Below, one piece after another: positions 61,091 to 64,000 of a DNA stretch of 64,000 nt. The notes below the pieces were generated by a model that saw only the letters and a program-made list of their open reading frames with translations, ran no database searches and was not told where the DNA came from. The stretch is taken from contig CM060189.1 of the NCBI GenBank assembly GCA_030549335.1, positions 47,152,917 through 47,216,916 of the forward strand, written 5' to 3'. A program made the translations under genes and the position numbers. The stretch is from Pontederia crassipes. Taxonomy: Eukaryota > Streptophyta > Magnoliopsida > Commelinales > Pontederiaceae. Within the stretch, counting starts at the first letter, position 1, and the number at the start of each line of letters is the position of its first letter.

Positions 61091-63789
61091 CAGTTGGAGG
61101 ACATATTGGTGGAGATCCAGTGGAGGCAGCGCTCCCGGCAGACTTATTGGCTTCAGGAGGGAGATGCCAATACTCGGTTCTTCCACCTTTATGCCAGCTC
61201 GCGGCGGTGGGCAAACATGATCGATCAGCTCGAGGTGATGGGACAGAGGTTTATGGGCCACCACCACATCGGGGCCGCCATTGCCTCCTTCCATCGGGAC
61301 TTCTCCAGACGGCAGCCCCCACAGACTTAGAGCTGGTCTCCCAGGGAGGTTACTTGTCTCACTCACGATCAGTCTTCCATGTTAGTGCAGGCCATTACCG
61401 AAGACGAGGTCACGGATGCGCTCCACGACCTCAACGGGGAGGAGTCCCCCGGTTCGGATGGCTTCCCCGTTTTCTTCTACAGGGAGTTCTGGTCGGTGGT
61501 GAGGGAGGACGTTATGGCGGTGATCCAGGAGTTCTCCAGCGGGAACCGGGGCTTCGAGCGCCTAAATCGGTTCCTACTTTTCATGCTGCCAAAGCGCACT
61601 CCAGCGGACAGAGTGGAGGACTTCCGGCCGATAGCCTTGTCCAACGCCATCTATCTCTTGGTGGCTCGGGTATTGGCTAACTAGCTTCGGGAGGTGCTCC
61701 CCTATCTCATCCACCCTACCCAGTCGGCCTTCATCCATGGCAGATCCATCACAGACAACTACTCTATGGCTCAGAGATTCTTGCACAGTGGAGGCGCAGC
61801 AGTCATCAGGCCTTTCTTTGGAAGGTCGATTTTTCCAAAGCATATGACTCTCTTTCATGGTCCTTCGGTCCTTCCTTTGGTATTCTTTACAGGTGCGAGG
61901 TTTTCCTGTGACTTGAATTGCCTGGATGAAGCGGTGCGTCACTACTGCTTCTTTCTCGGTCCTGGTCAATGGGGCGATGGCCGGGGGCTGGGTGCAGCCT
62001 CAACGGGGGGTCCGACAGGGCTGTCCCCTCGCGTCCATGCTTTTCACGCTGGCGGTTGACGGTCTCGCCAGGTGTACTTAGGAGGCATGTCGGGCTAGCC
62101 TTTTCAGTGGTTTTGCCGGAGGGTTGGTGCCTCTACTTCAGTATGCAGACGATACGGTCTTCTTTGTCGAAGGATCGGCGGCTGAGGCCAGACGGGTGGC
62201 TATTCTGGTGGAGCTCTTTGGCATCACTTCGGGCCTTCAGATCAACCATGTCAAATCATCCTTCATTCCCTTTGGCATGGTGACGGAGGAGGCTTTGCAC
62301 TATGCGGCGGAGTTGCGCACTCCGGTGGGGGCCCTACCCATCACCTATTTGGGACTTCCACTATCTGACTGTCATATCGGTTCTCGGAGGTGGACTCCTG
62401 TCATTGAGCGACTGGAGCGTCGCCTCCAGGGCTGGAGCTCACGGCTTCTATCTAGCGGCGGTCGTCTTATTATGCTTCGATCAGTACTTTCATCCCTCCC
62501 GATCTACTTCATGTCGGTGCTCCAGATGCCTGCACAGTTATTATCACGGATTGACGCCTTGAGGTGCAGGTTTTTTTGGCAGGGTTGCAGCACTTCCCGT
62601 CGGGCTCACCTCGTGGCATGGAGCAGCATTTGTAGGCCCACGTCGCAGGGCGGGTTGGGAGTACGAGATCTCCGATGCACCAACTGGGCACTCCTTGCCC
62701 GGTGGGTGGGTCGGATTATGGGCCCTGATGACAGCTTATGGAGGGAAGTTTTTTTCACCTGCTACGGACGTGATCTCTCATGGGACTCTAGACCCATCGT
62801 CCCACGAGGCGCATCTTCTCTCTGGAGGGGGGTGGCGGCTATATTTCCACGTGTACGACCTTTCATGGCCCCCTCGCTCGGTTCTGGGAAGATATTCTCA
62901 TTTTGGCATCATGACCGGCTCCCAAGGGGCCCGCTTGCTGATTCTTTCCCCAGGCTACTGGCTCTAGCAGCTCATCCTGATGCATCTGTGGCTGACTGCT
63001 GGTCTGAGATGGGCGGCTCGGGGACCGGCTCGTGGACCCCCCTTTTCCGGACTCCCCTCTCTAATCAGCGCGTCTCTAACTTACTGGCACTTCACCAGAG
63101 GATTGCCCCTTTCCGCCCACATCCGACCCAGACGGATGGTTGGGTTTGGGTGACGGACTCTTTCTCCGCGCGGAGCTTCTATCTTCGCTTTCTTCCGGTC
63201 TCCACCGACTCAGAGGACTTCAGAGCTGATTGTAGACTCATCTGGCGTTCCCGTTCGCCACTGAAAGTCAAGATTTTTGCTTGGCTTTTGCGGCGTGAGC
63301 AGATTCTCTCCAGAGTTTATAGAGCACGGTGGGCTCCGCATGGTGACACCTCTTGTGTTCTATGTGGGGAGGCAGAGGAGGACGTTACACATCTTTTCTT
63401 CGGCTGTCGGGTGTCCCGGGAGGTGTGGTCCCGGACGACCATTTGTGGCGATGCTCCCCTGACGGCGGCAAATTTTTGTCAGGACGCGAGGAGGCTTGGC
63501 AGACAGAGTTTGGATTGGAGACATCCTGTGGCGACTTTTCTTGCCGGTGCCTGGGCCATCTGGCACTAGCGCAACCGTGTCATTTTTTGTGGGGAGAGTG
63601 TTCAGGTGGATAGTATTGTACATCATATATCTTACCTTCTTTGGGAGTAGGGTTTTGGCTAACACCTTTTGTCTTCTTTTCTTGCTCTCCACTGGAGAGT
63701 GCTCTTGTGTATATGATGATCTCTTTTGATGATATATATACCTGGATGACAACCTAAGTGGTGGTCATCCTTTCCCTTCTAAAAAAAAA
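61091..63789 (+). mobile_element. L1-clade LINE, 5'-truncated, in EAF intron 3
   Basis: This 2.7-kb insertion has a 15-bp duplication GAGGTTACCCACTTT (61076-61090 and 63790-63804) and a 9-A tail (63781-63789). It starts inside ORF2 after the endonuclease (QWRQRSRQTYWLQEGDANTR, about 61120-61180), then the RT: GEESPGSDGFPVFF (about 61437), FRPIALSNAIY, HPTQSAFIHGRSITDN, catalytic YADD at about 62142-62153, LPITYLGLPLSD, and the zinc-binding end (HGDTSCVLCGEAEEDVTHLF, about 63340-63400). There are stops (for example at 61328 and 61682) and at least one frameshift before the YADD block, while 62124-63569 is open for 481 codons. It is GC-rich against the intron. The long open frame and exact duplication suggest a fairly recent insertion, sense to the gene. 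Confidence 0.93.
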
Positions 63790-63804
63790 GAGGTTACCCA
63801 CTTT

Positions 63805-64000
63805 TGATTGTATATAGGTATTTTTGTACACGTAACATAGAGAGATATTAATAGAATTGGACTGTTGCAAAACTTGGCAACCATCCTTTGATTTCTTTAA
63901 GAAAAGTTATTGCACTCATTTCTGTTTTGTTACTGTCAGGTGTTGTTATTTTTGGTTACACTATGGAAAATGACTTAAATGTAATGCATATGGAGAAGAA
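63805..64000 (+). other. EAF intron 3, end of window
   Basis: AT-rich intronic sequence beyond the LINE's target duplication. A pyrimidine tract with TGTCAG at 63937-63942 could be an acceptor, but the following frame does not look like EAF. Confidence 0.4.

Noticed and set aside
61120-61680. 186-codon frame within the LINE
   Set aside because: Shadow of the ORF2 reading frame; the true RT text is in another frame.
63943-64000. Possible EAF exon 4 after TGTCAG
   Set aside because: The phase would fit (SPG then VVIFGYTMEND) and the frame is open to the window end, but the residues do not resemble the EAF acidic tail; not called without transcript evidence.

Overview
This window is nuclear DNA of a flowering plant, probably a monocot. 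It holds split genes with plant-type introns, a CSLD gene, a RAV-type B3 gene, plant L1 LINEs, a Ty1/copia element, SINEs and many MITEs in AT-rich spacer. The monocot guess rests on gene composition: the CSLD and B3 genes are very GC-rich at third codon positions while PMK and EAF are AT-leaning, a two-class pattern typical of commelinid monocots. The species is not identified.

Four host genes are supported. At the left edge, minus strand, lies the 5' half of a phosphomevalonate kinase gene (coding 563-5383, rest off the left end), with an 8-nt first coding exon and a GC-AG intron. A single-exon B3-domain transcription factor (11878-12762, minus) and a complete three-exon cellulose synthase-like D gene (13436-17888, minus, 1153 residues) are neighbours on the same strand, 673 bp apart. 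At the right edge, plus strand, is the 5' half of an ELL-associated factor (EAF) gene (coding 56206-59604, rest off the right end), with introns enlarged by SINE and LINE insertions. No functional link between these genes is evident.

The rest is repeats. 5.6-11.8 kb holds two foldback or Mutator-like elements and an unclassified LTR-like tract. 21.9-23.3 kb is an array of direct and inverted copies of a miniature LTR element (TRIM-like). 23.7-31.6 kb is a decayed LINE split by a copia element (25715-30703) with 435-437 bp LTRs and a 5-bp target duplication. 32-47 kb is AT-rich spacer with several inverted-repeat elements, including two members of a family that sits in or beside (TA)n; the third member is at 47.6 kb. 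47.8-53.6 kb is very AT-rich and internally duplicated, and ends in a Helitron-like CTAG terminus. 53.7-55.2 kb is a terminal-inverted-repeat element with a hAT-type MITE nested inside.

A SINE with a (TTG)n tail occurs four times, each copy with its own target-site duplication. One copy lies 41 bp upstream of an EAF splice acceptor. I found no defence system, biosynthetic gene cluster, CRISPR array, rRNA or intact tRNA gene. The most unusual material is repeat architecture: the TRIM head-to-head array, the (TA)n-associated inverted-repeat family, and a cluster of CCTAATATT motifs inside the Helitron-bounded tract.
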